Positions 13,034-20,325 of a stretch of DNA of 64,000 nucleotides are shown here, one piece after another. The stretch comes from Alphaproteobacteria bacterium (GTDB lineage: Bacteria > Myxococcota_A > UBA796 > GCA-2862545): positions 124,001 to 188,000 of the forward strand of contig JACKET010000006.1 in assembly GCA_020632875.1 (NCBI GenBank), written 5' to 3'. Under the pieces are notes generated by a model. The model was not told where the DNA came from and made no database searches. It saw only the letters and a program-made list of their open reading frames with translations. Positions within the stretch are counted from its first letter, which is position 1, and each line of letters begins with the position of its first letter. Made by a program: the position numbers and the translations under genes.

Positions 13034-13993
13034 ATGCTCATCCTGTCTCTGCTGCTCGCAAACGCGGCACCCGGTGCGGATCCGGCGACCTCGGCGTCCC
13101 AGAGCGCTGCGTCGGCCGACCTGATCGCACTCCTCCTCCCGCTGACCCCGGAAGAGCGTGTCCAGACGCTGCGGGCCAGGGTCGAAGCGGCGGAGGGCAT
13201 GGATGCGATCCGCCTGCTCGCAGCTCTCGACGTCGTCGAGACCCTCGCCGACCGCGACGTCGATCCGGTCCGGCTGCGGGTGTTCCTGTCCGGCGCCACC
13301 AGCGACGATCCCACCGTGCGGGAGGCGACGCAGGCGGAGGTGAAACGGTGGGCCGGTACCGCCGCCCCCGTGTCCGCTCCCCAGGCGAGTCCGGAGCCCG
13401 TCGCGCCTTCCGTGCCGACGGCTACGGCGCGGTCTGGCGACATCGAGGCGCTGAAGTCGTACAAGGCGAAGTACCTGCGAATCGGGACCCGCACGATCCA
13501 CGAGACGGGCGTCGTCAACGCACCGGGTACCAACGTCTCCACCGCGTACAGCATCACCCGAGACACCTGGGGCGTGTACACGGCCGCGGCGGGGTCGCGG
13601 CCGCTCGGCACCCTCGAGTTCCTGGACCTGGTCGACCCCGCCGAGAGCAAGGCGCTCGAAGCGAGGTGGCGGAAGCGGCAGACCACGTGGCAGTGGATCG
13701 GGCTCGGCAGCCTCGGGGCGGGAGCGACCCTGTTCGCCGGGGGGCTCGGCCTCGCGTTGAAGCCAGGGCTCACCGACGCCGAGGGGTCGGCCGCGGCCGG
13801 GCTGATCGTGGTCGGCAGCGTGGCGACCATCGGGTCGCTGTGGCCGATCTCCTACTCGTTCCGGAAGCTGAGCAAGCGTCTGCCCGACCAGCACTTCGAG
13901 AACACCGAAGCCGCGCGCTATGTCGATGCCTACAACGACGGGCTCCGGCAGGAGCTGGGGCTCTCGGAGGTCGACGTGGTGGCCTTCGAGTGA
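13034..13993 (+). CDS. exported or membrane-anchored protein of unknown family
   Basis: This 319-residue protein starts at an ATG preceded by GGAGG. It has a short signal peptide (MLILSLLLANAAPGA), a helical region, a Pro/Ala-rich linker near residues 113-135, a domain around 140-210 containing YKAKYLRIGTR, and then a hydrophobic hairpin (about residues 220-275: WIGLGSLGAGATLFAGGLGLAL and GLIVVGSVATIGSLWPI). The hairpin followed by a basic FRKLSKR stretch resembles PEGA-domain-associated proteins common near kinases in this group, but no family is certain. It lies 37 bases before the Pup-like gene on the same strand, so it may be part of that transcription unit. Confidence 0.7.
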   Translation: MLILSLLLANAAPGADPATSASQSAASADLIALLLPLTPEERVQTLRARVEAAEGMDAIRLLAALDVVETLADRDVDPVRLRVFLSGATSDDPTVREATQAEVKRWAGTAAPVSAPQASPEPVAPSVPTATARSGDIEALKSYKAKYLRIGTRTIHETGVVNAPGTNVSTAYSITRDTWGVYTAAAGSRPLGTLEFLDLVDPAESKALEARWRKRQTTWQWIGLGSLGAGATLFAGGLGLALKPGLTDAEGSAAAGLIVVGSVATIGSLWPISYSFRKLSKRLPDQHFENTEAARYVDAYNDGLRQELGLSEVDVVAFE

Positions 13994-14017
13994 CACCGAT
14001 CCGCGTTAGGATGAGGG

Positions 14018-14025
14018 TGGGGAGG
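14018..14025 (+). promoter_or_regulatory. ribosome binding site of the Pup-like gene
   Basis: GGGGAGGG lies 5 bases before the ATG at 14031. It is one of the strongest Shine-Dalgarno matches in the window and supports translation of this very small frame. Confidence 0.7.
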
Positions 14026-14030
14026 GCCCG

Positions 14031-14192
14031 ATGGAACCAGCACGCGAACGCCGCAATCCGCCAGCCGAGAGAGTCGACCGCACCGCGAAGCCCGAGGCCC
14101 TCGAGGCCGTGCTCGCCGAGATCGCGCGCGACGTGCGCGAGCGGCCCGAAGACTACCTGAAGGAGACCCGCGCTCCGGATGGTGGCGAATAG
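14031..14192 (+). CDS. Pup-like small protein modifier ending in Gly-Gly-Glu
   Basis: This is a 53-residue protein with an excellent ribosome site (GGGGAGGG at 14018-14025). The N-terminal half is charged and probably disordered. Residues 22-45 form one amphipathic acidic helix (EALEAVLAEIARDV then RPEDYLKE). The protein ends APDGGE. This is the layout of prokaryotic ubiquitin-like protein: disordered start, helix resembling LLDEIDDVLEENAEDFVR, and C-terminal GGE/GGQ. A terminal Glu would need no deamidation before ligation through its side-chain carboxylate. The next frame encodes a PafA/Dop-type ligase that begins at this gene's stop codon, which strongly supports the call. UBact and actinobacterial Pup are the known relatives by design; sequence identity to them is low. 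Confidence 0.82.
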   Translation: MEPARERRNPPAERVDRTAKPEALEAVLAEIARDVRERPEDYLKETRAPDGGE

Positions 14193-15766
14193 CGACCCTC
14201 CAGGGGGTCGAGACCGAGTACGCCTTCCGCTTCACGCCCGACCCGGGGGCGAGAGCTCCGGCGCGGCGCCGGATGTTCGAGGCGCTCGTCGATTCGCTCG
14301 GGGCGTTCGTCACCCTGACCCCATCGCCCGACACCCAGGGGAAGTCGCAGCGCTTCGCGACCAACGGGATGGGGTTGAGCTTCGAGATCGGCTCGCTCGA
14401 TCCCGAGGCGGGTCTGTTCGAGGTGGCCACGCCGGAGTGTGAAGGGCCCGAGGCCCTGTTCCTGCGCCTCCGTGGCTACGATGCAATGCTCGTCGAGGCC
14501 CTGCCGGGCGCCGAGGCCCGGCTGGCAGCCCAGGGGTTCCACGGCCGCTTGGGGCTCGTGAAGGGCAGCCGGGACGTCGACGGGAGCTTCTACGGTCGCC
14601 AGCTGAACATCGAAGTGACCGTCGGGCGGGGCGCGCGCCTGTGGCTCGTGAAGGCGCTCTCGTGGGTGATGATCCTCGTGAATCCACTCTTCATGGTCGC
14701 GTGGTTCATCGGGCTCCTGGTGTTGGCCATACCCCTCGCACTCCTCGCGATGGCGCTCGCGGTGGCGCGTCGATCGACCGACGCGGGCCTCATCGTGTTC
14801 ACCTGGCCGTTGATCACCTTCCACAGCCTCTATGTGTGGGTGATGGCGCGCCTCGCCTTCCGCGACGTGCTCGGGCCGATCGAGGGATTCCTCGTGTCCC
14901 GCGCCGTCGTGACGGGCACGGGGCACCTCGATGCCCACGGCCGTTTCTGGCTGTCCGGGAAGGGGGAGGCGCTCACGTCGTGGCGGAAGGACTGGCTCAC
15001 GGTCGACCCGCGCAAGCGGAAGCGGGGGGTCTTCGCGGCCGACAGCTTCGTGAAGCCGCTCATCCGGTCGATGGGGGCGCCCGGATCCTACTGGAACAAC
15101 GCCGTCGAGCTCGTCCGCGACCGGCAGCGCCTGCAGCTCGCCGACGCCGACAGCAACCGGGCCGAGGTGGCGGAGGCGCTCTCCGTGACGATGCTCGATC
15201 GCGTCGTCGCCCTCGCAGAGCGCGGGGATCTCGACGACGCGCCACGCTTCGCCGATCCGCTCCACGCCCACCGCACGATCGGGTCCGACTCCACGCTCGC
15301 CGCCATCGTGACCGACCAGTCGGGACGCGAGTGGACCGGGCTCGGATTGCAGCGGTTCTACCAGCGGCGCGCAGCGGAGGCCTGGCCCGACGACCCGCTC
15401 GTGGCGCTGTGGGGCGAGGCGCTCGATGGCCTCGCGTCCGACCGCACGGCGTGGGTGGGGCGCATCGACTGGGTGACGAAGGCCTGGTTGCTCGAGCAGT
15501 GCGCGAACGGCGCGTCCCAGGCGGTTCGGAAGCGCGTCGACCTCGAGTACCACGAGCTCGGGACGGGGCTGTACGACCGCCTGGTCGAGGCCCTCGACCT
15601 CCCGCCGCTCGCCGACCCCGCCGAGGTGCGGCTCGCGCGCATCGCCGCGCCCAGCGGGCCGGCCGAGGTGCGGGCGAGCCTCCTCCGCGAGCACGGCGCC
15701 GCGCTGGCCGAGATCGGATGGGGGCACGTGCGGGTGGGTGACAAGGTGATCTGGCTGCACGGGTGA
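14189..15766 (+). CDS. PafA/Dop-family carboxylate-amine ligase with membrane insertion
   Basis: From the ATA at 14189 the protein has 525 residues. It begins with the family signature GVETEY (residues 6-11, metal/ATP-binding Glu 8 and 10). It then shows NG-x-x-L-x-F-E followed by EVATPEC (about 60-84), VKGSRDVDGSFYGRQLNIEV (124-143, like the NTDSAGNSYGxHENYLV stretch of PafA), GFLVSRAVVTGTG (233-245), RLQLADADSNRAEVAE (314-329) and RIDWVTK with DLEYHE near the end. Between the LNIEV strand and the FLVSR helix lie about 75 inserted residues with two or three hydrophobic spans (about 155-220). The usual catalytic Asp position after NG appears as Glu. The first ATG is at 14273, but starting there would delete the GVETEY strand. 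It probably ligates the upstream Pup-like protein to targets at the membrane, or removes it. Confidence 0.83.
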   Translation: MATLQGVETEYAFRFTPDPGARAPARRRMFEALVDSLGAFVTLTPSPDTQGKSQRFATNGMGLSFEIGSLDPEAGLFEVATPECEGPEALFLRLRGYDAMLVEALPGAEARLAAQGFHGRLGLVKGSRDVDGSFYGRQLNIEVTVGRGARLWLVKALSWVMILVNPLFMVAWFIGLLVLAIPLALLAMALAVARRSTDAGLIVFTWPLITFHSLYVWVMARLAFRDVLGPIEGFLVSRAVVTGTGHLDAHGRFWLSGKGEALTSWRKDWLTVDPRKRKRGVFAADSFVKPLIRSMGAPGSYWNNAVELVRDRQRLQLADADSNRAEVAEALSVTMLDRVVALAERGDLDDAPRFADPLHAHRTIGSDSTLAAIVTDQSGREWTGLGLQRFYQRRAAEAWPDDPLVALWGEALDGLASDRTAWVGRIDWVTKAWLLEQCANGASQAVRKRVDLEYHELGTGLYDRLVEALDLPPLADPAEVRLARIAAPSGPAEVRASLLREHGAALAEIGWGHVRVGDKVIWLHG

Positions 15767-15801
15767 TCGGCCCGGTGTAGGCTGGGAACGGAGGTGGGCG
15801 C

Positions 15802-16740
15802 ATGCTCGTCCTGCTGGCCCTGGGCTGTACCGAGATCAGCGTGCGCGACATCCGCCCCGATCCGGTCGACCTGGACTCCGACGCCGACACGGACGCCGAT
15901 TCCGACACGGATGCCGATTCCGACGCGGACACCGATTCCGACGCGGACACCGACGCCGATGCCGACACGGACGCCGACACCGATGCGGATGCCGACACCG
16001 ACACCGATGCGGACTCCGATTCCGACGCGGACAGCGACTCCGATGCGGACACGGATGCGGACGCGGACACGGATGCGGACGCGGACACCGATGCCGACGC
16101 GGACACCGATGCCGACGCGGACACCGATGCGGACGCGGACACGGACACCGATGCGGACGCGGACACCGATGCCGACGCGGACGCGGACGCCGATGCGGAC
16201 ACGGACGCGGACGCGGACGCGGACTCCGACGCCGACACGGATACCGACCCCGGATTCGGCGATCCGTCCCTGCTCCCCGACGTGACGGCGGGCATCGACC
16301 CCGATGCATGCGCCTCGAACGCGCTCTGGAACGCCGTGGCCATGGCGGCGGGGTACTTCTCCGGCGCCTACGCGAACGACGGCACCAACGTCATCGCGAC
16401 CGAGGTCTGGCACCTCTACCCGAACTCTCTCGCCACGGCGCTCCCCGACCCCTGCATCGTCACGTGGACCGGGACGGGCACGATGGCGCCCGTGAGCGGC
16501 AACGTGTGGGACGTCACCGTCATGATGTCGGTCGACACGTCGCAGACCGATTGCCCGCTGGATGGCGACGGGCAGCCCGTCTACGCGGGCTCGGAGACGT
16601 TCACGATCACCTACCGGATCGTGGAGCAGCCGGGAGGCACGGCCACGTGGTCGTTCCAGTCGGGCACGATGTTCGGTGAAGGCGACTGGGGCCCGGGCGC
16701 GTGGACCTTCCTCGCCGGGCCGACCTGCACGACCTTCTGA
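15802..16740 (+). CDS. lipoprotein with long Asp-rich stalk
   Basis: This 312-residue protein has a signal peptide with lipobox LALGC. Residues about 25-150 are almost entirely Asp-Xaa dipeptides (Xaa = Ala, Thr, Ser), an extended and highly acidic stalk. The C-terminal 160 residues form a compact, probably disulfide-bonded beta domain (Cys in DACASN, DPCIVTWTG, TDCPLDG and the final TCTTF) of unknown family. It is likely surface-anchored and calcium-binding. It follows the Pup-ligase gene by 35 bases on the same strand, close enough to share a transcript, although similar stalk proteins elsewhere in the window have no such neighbour. Confidence 0.85.
   Translation: MLVLLALGCTEISVRDIRPDPVDLDSDADTDADSDTDADSDADTDSDADTDADADTDADTDADADTDTDADSDSDADSDSDADTDADADTDADADTDADADTDADADTDADADTDTDADADTDADADADADADTDADADADSDADTDTDPGFGDPSLLPDVTAGIDPDACASNALWNAVAMAAGYFSGAYANDGTNVIATEVWHLYPNSLATALPDPCIVTWTGTGTMAPVSGNVWDVTVMMSVDTSQTDCPLDGDGQPVYAGSETFTITYRIVEQPGGTATWSFQSGTMFGEGDWGPGAWTFLAGPTCTTF
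15871..16245 (+). repeat. Asp-Xaa stalk coding repeat (GAC/GAT hexamers)
   Basis: This tract is a run of GAC/GAT alternating with GCC, GCG, ACC, ACG or TCC codons. Synonymous codons are mixed, so the protein pattern is conserved while the DNA is not a perfect microsatellite. Confidence 0.85.
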
Positions 16741-16752
16741 GGCGAGCCGGCC

Positions 16753-17199
16753 TCACCGTCGCTTCTCGCGCTTCTTCTCGGGCGGCGCCTCCGGGGCGCG
16801 CAGAGCGGCGCACGCGGGCAGCTCGACCTCGGCGGGAACCAGGGCGGGCGGCATCGCGACGAGCCAGCGCCCGATGCCGGGCTTGTCGGCCACGAGCTGT
16901 ACGGCTTCGCCGTCACGGCAGGGGCGGGCCTCGCCGGAGCCGAACAGGAACCGGGAGGTCGGCGCGCCCGCTTCGTCCGTCCCGACCGACCAGATCTCGC
17001 AGGTGAAGCTCTTGCCGAGGAACGCCTCGCAGCGCACCGAGAGGGTCTGATCGGCCGACGCGAACCGGGCGACCTCGAGGCGCTGCGCGCCGCTGCTCCC
17101 CGTCTTCAGGACGTCGAGGGTCATGCCGTCGACGGCGGTGGCCACGACCGGCTCGAGGTCGTCGGCGGCGAGGGCGGGCGAGAGGAGAAGCAGGATCAT
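16753..17199 (-). CDS. small exported protein with basic tail
   Basis: This 148-residue protein starts at an ATG preceded by CGGAG. It has a clear signal peptide (MILLLLSPALAADD). The mature part is a beta-rich domain of about 110 residues with four Cys (VRCEAF, FTCEIW, ARPCRD, PACAAL) that could form two disulfides, followed by a charged tail PPEKKREKRR. I do not recognise a family. It lies 14 bases downstream of the SUMF-fold lipoprotein gene on the same strand and is probably co-transcribed, so the two may act together in the periplasm. Confidence 0.7.
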   Translation of the reverse strand: MILLLLSPALAADDLEPVVATAVDGMTLDVLKTGSSGAQRLEVARFASADQTLSVRCEAFLGKSFTCEIWSVGTDEAGAPTSRFLFGSGEARPCRDGEAVQLVADKPGIGRWLVAMPPALVPAEVELPACAALRAPEAPPEKKREKRR

Positions 17200-17213
17200 G
17201 TTCGCTCCGGGAT

Positions 17214-18245
17214 TCAGGGGGCGTCCGCGCAGCAGCGGAAGCCCGTGGAGTAGTCGTGGTAGCCGTACGTGTGGCGCGTCGTGCGGTAGGTGCAGCCTTC
17301 GCCGTTGATGCTGGCATCGACGTAGAACCCGCCCTGGAACGTACCGGCCGAATCGGCGACCCACTCGTGCAGGTTGCCGTGCATGTCGTACACGCCCTCG
17401 GCGGTCACGCAGCCCGGGTTGTCGCCCGACGGGGCGAGTGAATCGGGGAGCTGGTTGAGCCCGGGGTCGTTCATCTGCGTGCCGCTCCAGTCGGCGTTGC
17501 TGCCGAACAGCTCGACGACCGGGTGGGGCGTGCGGCCCACGTTGCACGCCTCGGGATCGTACGTGTTGCCGTACGGGTAGAGCGTGCCGGAGGGACCCTG
17601 GCACGCGCGCCGCCACTCGGTCGCCGTGCAGAGCCGCTTTCCGGCCGCTTCGCACGCCGCCTCCGCGACGATGCCGGAGATGTAGCCCTGGGGGATGGCG
17701 CCCGCGGCGTTCTGCGCGACGCCGCTCGACGGCACCTCGAACGGGCTCTGTCCGGCGAGGTGGGCCTCGTAGCGGTCGATGCACCAGTCCTCGATCGACA
17801 CCATGTCCGCGGGGCAGGGGCCGTCGGCGGTGTCGGAGGTCTCCGGCTCGGGCCCGGGGACTCCGGCGAGCTCGTGGTCGAGGTCGACACCGGAGAAAGC
17901 CTCCGTCGCGAACAGCGCGATCTGGACGGGCCCCGCGGGCGGGTCCCACACCGCGCACACCTCGTCGTTGGCCTCGCCGTCGGACGTGCACAGCATGGTG
18001 TCGGCCTGGCGAACGGCGAGATCGGCGTTGCCTTCGCCACCCCGCGTCGCGACGTAGAGCACGGTGGTCCCCGCGGGAACATCGAGGTCGAAGAGGAGCT
18101 CGGCCCCCTGCTCGGCCGAGAGCGCTTCGTAGTCGGCGCGGAACGCGGGCGGCGTCCAGCCGTCGTATGCGCCGACGCCCTCATGGGAGAGCCCGCTGCC
18201 GGTGCAGGCGGAGAGCAGGAACAGGACAAGAGAGCAACGCATCAC
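17214..18245 (-). CDS. formylglycine-generating-enzyme-fold (SUMF1) lipoprotein
   Basis: This 343-residue lipoprotein has lipobox LLSAC. Residues about 20-115 are a beta domain like pre-peptidase sandwich domains. Then comes a linker rich in Pro/Glu/Asp, and from about 142 an FGE-sulfatase (C-type-lectin-like) domain: MVSIEDWCIDRYE, GKRLCTATEWRRACQGP, LYPYGNTYDPEACN, VYDMHGNLHEWVAD and GFRCC at the end. In myxobacteria this fold is common in surface lipoproteins and usually lacks the catalytic Cys pair of true sulfatase-activating enzymes. Here the many Cys look structural. A binding role is more likely than catalysis. Confidence 0.85.
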   Translation of the reverse strand: MMRCSLVLFLLSACTGSGLSHEGVGAYDGWTPPAFRADYEALSAEQGAELLFDLDVPAGTTVLYVATRGGEGNADLAVRQADTMLCTSDGEANDEVCAVWDPPAGPVQIALFATEAFSGVDLDHELAGVPGPEPETSDTADGPCPADMVSIEDWCIDRYEAHLAGQSPFEVPSSGVAQNAAGAIPQGYISGIVAEAACEAAGKRLCTATEWRRACQGPSGTLYPYGNTYDPEACNVGRTPHPVVELFGSNADWSGTQMNDPGLNQLPDSLAPSGDNPGCVTAEGVYDMHGNLHEWVADSAGTFQGGFYVDASINGEGCTYRTTRHTYGYHDYSTGFRCCADAP

Positions 18246-18303
18246 AACACTCCAGAGAAAGCGGGCCGTGGATATCGGCCCGACCCTCGGGAGCTGCCGA
18301 AAA

Positions 18304-18912
18304 CTATCGAAAGACGGGCCCGAGGCGGGCGGCGAGGTACGCGGCGAGCGCCACGCGGGTCTCTTCGACGAGCGGCTCCCGGCGCTCGCGCGGGCCCGTA
18401 GCGGCGGCGAGCAGCATCCCGCTCACCAGGTGGATCGCTGCGCCCGCGACCACGCGCGCGATCCCGGCATCGCCCGTGAGCGCCGCGATGGGCGCGGCCA
18501 CCAGAGGCTCGAAGCGCGCCGACCAGGCTGCAGCGGTGCGGTCGAGCAGCTCGGGATTGCGGGTGCCGAGCCACGCCGCGGCGTAGCCGGGCTCTTCGAA
18601 CCACACCTGCGCGAAGGCGTCGACCGCACGGTGCGCGGCCCGCGGGACGTCGGAGGGCTCCGCGACGCCGTCGAGCGCGGCCGAGATGCCGTCGGCGAGG
18701 CGTCGCTCGTAGCGCTCGAGCAGCGCGAGCAGCACGCCGTCCCGGTCGCCGAAGTAGTCGTACACCGTGCCCACCGCCACGCCGGCCTCCGCCGCCAGGG
18801 CGCGCGTCGTCAGCGCATCCCAGCCGCGGTCGTCGAGCAGGCGTGCCGCCGCATCGAGCAGCGCGTCGCGGCGCTGCCGGGCGCGTTCCTGTACCGGCTC
18901 CCTCGGGGGCAT
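18304..18912 (-). CDS. TetR-family transcriptional repressor
   Basis: This 202-residue protein has an N-terminal helix-turn-helix (about residues 15-60: DALLDAAARLLDDRGW, TTRALAAEAGVAVGTVYDYF) and a C-terminal all-helical ligand/dimer domain. It is divergent from the CPBP protease gene at 18984 with 71 bases between them. A perfect 7-bp inverted repeat, TCGAACA-A-TGTTCGA, lies at 18951-18965 and is the obvious operator. It probably represses the neighbour and itself until a ligand binds; the ligand is unknown. Confidence 0.9.
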   Translation of the reverse strand: MPPREPVQERARQRRDALLDAAARLLDDRGWDALTTRALAAEAGVAVGTVYDYFGDRDGVLLALLERYERRLADGISAALDGVAEPSDVPRAAHRAVDAFAQVWFEEPGYAAAWLGTRNPELLDRTAAAWSARFEPLVAAPIAALTGDAGIARVVAGAAIHLVSGMLLAAATGPRERREPLVEETRVALAAYLAARLGPVFR

Positions 18913-18920
18913 GGCTGTCC

Positions 18921-18949
18921 TTGACAGGTCCCGACGCCCGGGTCAATAA
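18921..18949 (+). promoter_or_regulatory. possible sigma-70 promoter for the CPBP gene
   Basis: A perfect -35 hexamer TTGACA is at 18921-18926. Seventeen bases on, CAATAA is a weak -10 candidate. The TetR operator starts two bases after it, which would block polymerase. Confidence 0.45.
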
Positions 18950-18950
18950 G

Positions 18951-18965
18951 TCGAACAATGTTCGA
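18951..18965. promoter_or_regulatory. palindromic TetR operator
   Basis: TCGAACA-A-TGTTCGA is a perfect inverted repeat with 7-bp arms and a 1-base centre. It lies between the divergent tetR and CPBP-protease genes, 18 bases before the CPBP start. Confidence 0.75.
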
Positions 18966-18983
18966 GTTTTGGGGGAACACGAG

Positions 18984-19673
18984 ATGGAGCCGCTGACGAG
19001 CCTGGTCCTGCTGGCGGCGATGAGCGTCTCGCGTGGGCATCCCATCGCATGGGTGTTCGCGGTGCTGGCGATGCTCTGGGCCGTCGCGCGGCCCGGCCGC
19101 ACGCAGCGCCTGGTGGCCTGTCTCGCGGTCGCACTGGCCGTCCCGGTCTGGCAGCTGGCGCTCGCCGTGGCGCTCGCGGTGTTCCTGGTGGCCGAGCGCG
19201 GCTGGCCGCCGGGCTGGACGCGGGGCAGCGTTCCCGCCGCGCCCACAGCCGTCGCCGCGGCGGTCACGCCCTTCGCGTTGGTGGGGTGGTTCCTCGCGTT
19301 CTCGCCCGACCTCTCGGACGTGCTCGAGACCTACGTCCCCGCCGTGCCGCCCGCGGTGCTCGTGGCCGGGGCGATCGGGTTCGTCGCCGTGAACGCGACG
19401 CTCGAGGAGCTCGTGTGGCGTGGGGTCTTCCAGTCCGAGCTCGAGGGCGCCGTCGGACGGGCCGCGGCGGTGTGGGTCCAGGCCGCGTCGTTCGGACTCG
19501 CGCATGCGCAGGGCTTCCCGCGCGGCGTCGTCGGTGTCCTGCTCGCGGGTGGCTGGGCCGTGTTGCTCGGCTGGCTTCGCCAGCGGTCGGGCGGACTGCT
19601 CGCGCCGGTGCTCGCCCACCTCGTGGCCGACGCCGTCATCGCGGCTATCGTGCTGACGTGGGTGGCCCGGTAG
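18984..19673 (+). CDS. CPBP (Abi/Rce1-type) intramembrane metalloprotease
   Basis: This 229-residue protein is mostly hydrophobic with six or seven membrane spans. The CPBP motifs are present: EELVWRGVF (the Glu-Glu-x-x-x-Arg motif, about residue 140), a middle motif FGLAHAQG (His ligand, about 173) and a third His in PVLAHLVADAV (about 215). This arrangement is that of CAAX-protease/bacteriocin-processing intramembrane peptidases. Its substrate is unknown. It starts at an ATG with weak GGGGGAAC upstream and is controlled by the divergent TetR gene through the palindrome before it. Confidence 0.88.
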   Translation: MEPLTSLVLLAAMSVSRGHPIAWVFAVLAMLWAVARPGRTQRLVACLAVALAVPVWQLALAVALAVFLVAERGWPPGWTRGSVPAAPTAVAAAVTPFALVGWFLAFSPDLSDVLETYVPAVPPAVLVAGAIGFVAVNATLEELVWRGVFQSELEGAVGRAAAVWVQAASFGLAHAQGFPRGVVGVLLAGGWAVLLGWLRQRSGGLLAPVLAHLVADAVIAAIVLTWVAR

Positions 19674-19676
19674 CGG

Positions 19677-19997
19677 TCAGCGGACCCGGAGCCTCGTGAC
19701 CATCGCGCCGATGCGCCGAAGCTCGGCGCACCGCTCGCCGCAGCCGGCGAAATCGGCCACGTGCAGCGCCGCGAAGGCCTCGCCCGCGGAGCCCTTTGCG
19801 ATGCGGAAGTGGTTCATGCCGGACTTGCCGCCCCGGCACATGCCTTCTGCGATGTTGAGGACCACGGAGTCGGCGGCACGGATGGCTTCCCCGCGCAGGT
19901 GGTGGGCATCGGGTGGCCACGAGGTGCTGCGCATCCAGCGAGCGACGGAGACGGCGAGCTTGTAGACATCGAGATTCTCGAACGCGAATTCGTGCAT
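19677..19997 (-). CDS. four-helix-bundle protein (S23/IVP family)
   Basis: This 106-residue protein matches the family first found as the protein of 23S rRNA intervening sequences: an N-terminal FENLDVYKLAVSVARW, a central RGEAIRAADSVVLNIAEGM and KGSAGEAFAALHVA. Family members fold as antiparallel four-helix bundles and form pentamers; their function is largely unknown. Here it is a free-standing gene rather than part of an rRNA. Its start codon is directly adjacent to a large perfect hairpin whose arm contains the ribosome site GGAGGACACC. It converges with the CPBP gene, with 3 bases between the stops. Confidence 0.85.
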   Translation of the reverse strand: MHEFAFENLDVYKLAVSVARWMRSTSWPPDAHHLRGEAIRAADSVVLNIAEGMCRGGKSGMNHFRIAKGSAGEAFAALHVADFAGCGERCAELRRIGAMVTRLRVR

Positions 19998-20089
19998 GGT
20001 GTCCTCCAGCGGACGGAGGGCCGCGAATCGGCCCCGTCACCGCGGCACGCGGGGGCCGATTCGCGGCCCGCAGTCCGCTGGAGGACACC
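19998..20089. repeat. two-part perfect hairpin at the start of the four-helix-bundle gene
   Basis: The outer arms are 17-base perfect complements (19998-20014 with 20073-20089). Inner arms of 15 bases also match perfectly (20021-20035 with about 20052-20066). The loop is 16 bases. In the minus-strand transcript the ATG follows immediately after the structure, and the Shine-Dalgarno GGAGGAC is inside the last arm, so it would be hidden while the hairpin is formed. Confidence 0.8.
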
Positions 20090-20093
20090 CGGA

Positions 20094-20318
<225 letters not shown>

Positions 20319-20325
20319 CCCCGGT

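Noticed and set aside
14273..15766. Ligase start at the first ATG (14273)
   Set aside because: This would remove the GVETEY strand, a defining part of the catalytic fold, which is encoded in frame just upstream.
15871..16245. Tandem DNA repeat read as a non-coding satellite or CRISPR
   Set aside because: It keeps one open frame between a lipobox and a folded domain and uses mixed synonymous codons, so it is coding.
19677..20089. Remnant of a 23S rRNA intervening sequence
   Set aside because: The family match is clear and a hairpin is present, but no 23S rRNA sequence flanks it, so it is described as a free-standing gene.
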